Assembly (NCBI GenBank): GCA_003118195.1 | Contig: BEXV01002036.1 | Coordinates: forward strand, 2,023-66,022 | DNA from: Hemicentrotus pulcherrimus | Lineage: Eukaryota; Echinodermata; Echinoidea; Camarodonta; Strongylocentrotidae | Length of the DNA: 64,000 nt | Direction: 5' to 3' | Shown here: in pieces, positions 63,763-64,000 of the stretch | Layout of the letters: each line of letters begins with the position of its first letter | How positions within the stretch are numbered: position 1 is the first letter of the stretch | Made by a program: the position numbers and the translations under genes | Notes under the pieces: generated by a model | Told to the model about the DNA's origin: nothing | What the model saw: the letters and a program-made list of their open reading frames with translations, nothing else | Database searches by the model: none

Positions 63763-64000
63763 CTAAAACACAAATAATGAGTAGAATAGTAAAACAATGA
63801 TACATGAATATTCCTTCATAAAAACTTGAAAATACTATTCTAAAAAGAAGAAATGATAACACATGCTTACATTATCAACCACTCAGAACAATAACATATT
63901 TGCAAGACTTATGGATTATTATCATCATCAAAAGAATTATCTGTCAATCATGCACATGTGAAAAAGACATTCAAACTTATTAATCAAGCAACTACGGTAG

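Overview
Organism and content. The window is animal nuclear DNA holding the middle of one very large gene on the minus strand. About 71 short GT-AG exons (about 11.1 kb of coding sequence, roughly 3,700 codons) lie between AT-rich introns full of microsatellites, tRNA-derived SINEs and small inverted-repeat DNA elements. Translated in order, the exons match UBR4 (p600; Pushover/Calossin in flies, BIG in plants), the giant N-recognin-type E3 ubiquitin ligase of about 5,200 residues. Sequence divergence, repeat types and homopolymer-bounded gaps fit an echinoderm, most likely a sea urchin; that is inference. No other convincing gene was found on either strand.

Layout. Transcription runs from 64000 to 1. 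Exons are numbered w1 (63569..63762) to w71 (284..416) in transcript order. w1-w24 encode the long helical-repeat N-terminal arm. w25 carries most of the UBR box zinc finger. w26-w37 encode a propeller-like beta-rich region, and w37-w39 a beta-sandwich-like segment. w39-w47 are low-complexity linkers (Ser/Thr, Gly, acidic). w48-w59 are a second helical region. w60-w63 are a beta-rich segment followed by a Cys-rich zinc-binding segment. w64-w71 continue toward the C-terminus. The start codon, the first ~570 residues and the last ~850 residues, including the C-terminal catalytic module, lie outside the window.

Assembly state. Three stretches are near-identical tandem copies separated by a single N (at 8754, 28507 and 58312). 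They look like uncollapsed haplotypes: two would break the reading frame, and the junctions cut through an exon and through repeats. A 254-N gap (43003..43256) appears to have swallowed the small exon that starts the UBR box.

Most interesting. At least seven exons have one edge (a piece of exon plus its splice site) tandemly copied into the adjacent intron, up to four copies at an exact 179-bp spacing. Most copies keep usable-looking splice signals. These exon-edge arrays are diverged, so they are unlikely to be assembly errors. The introns also show an 87-bp LINE tail present in only one haplotype copy, a SINE nested inside a DNA element whose uninterrupted relative sits elsewhere in the same gene, and several families of small inverted-repeat elements.
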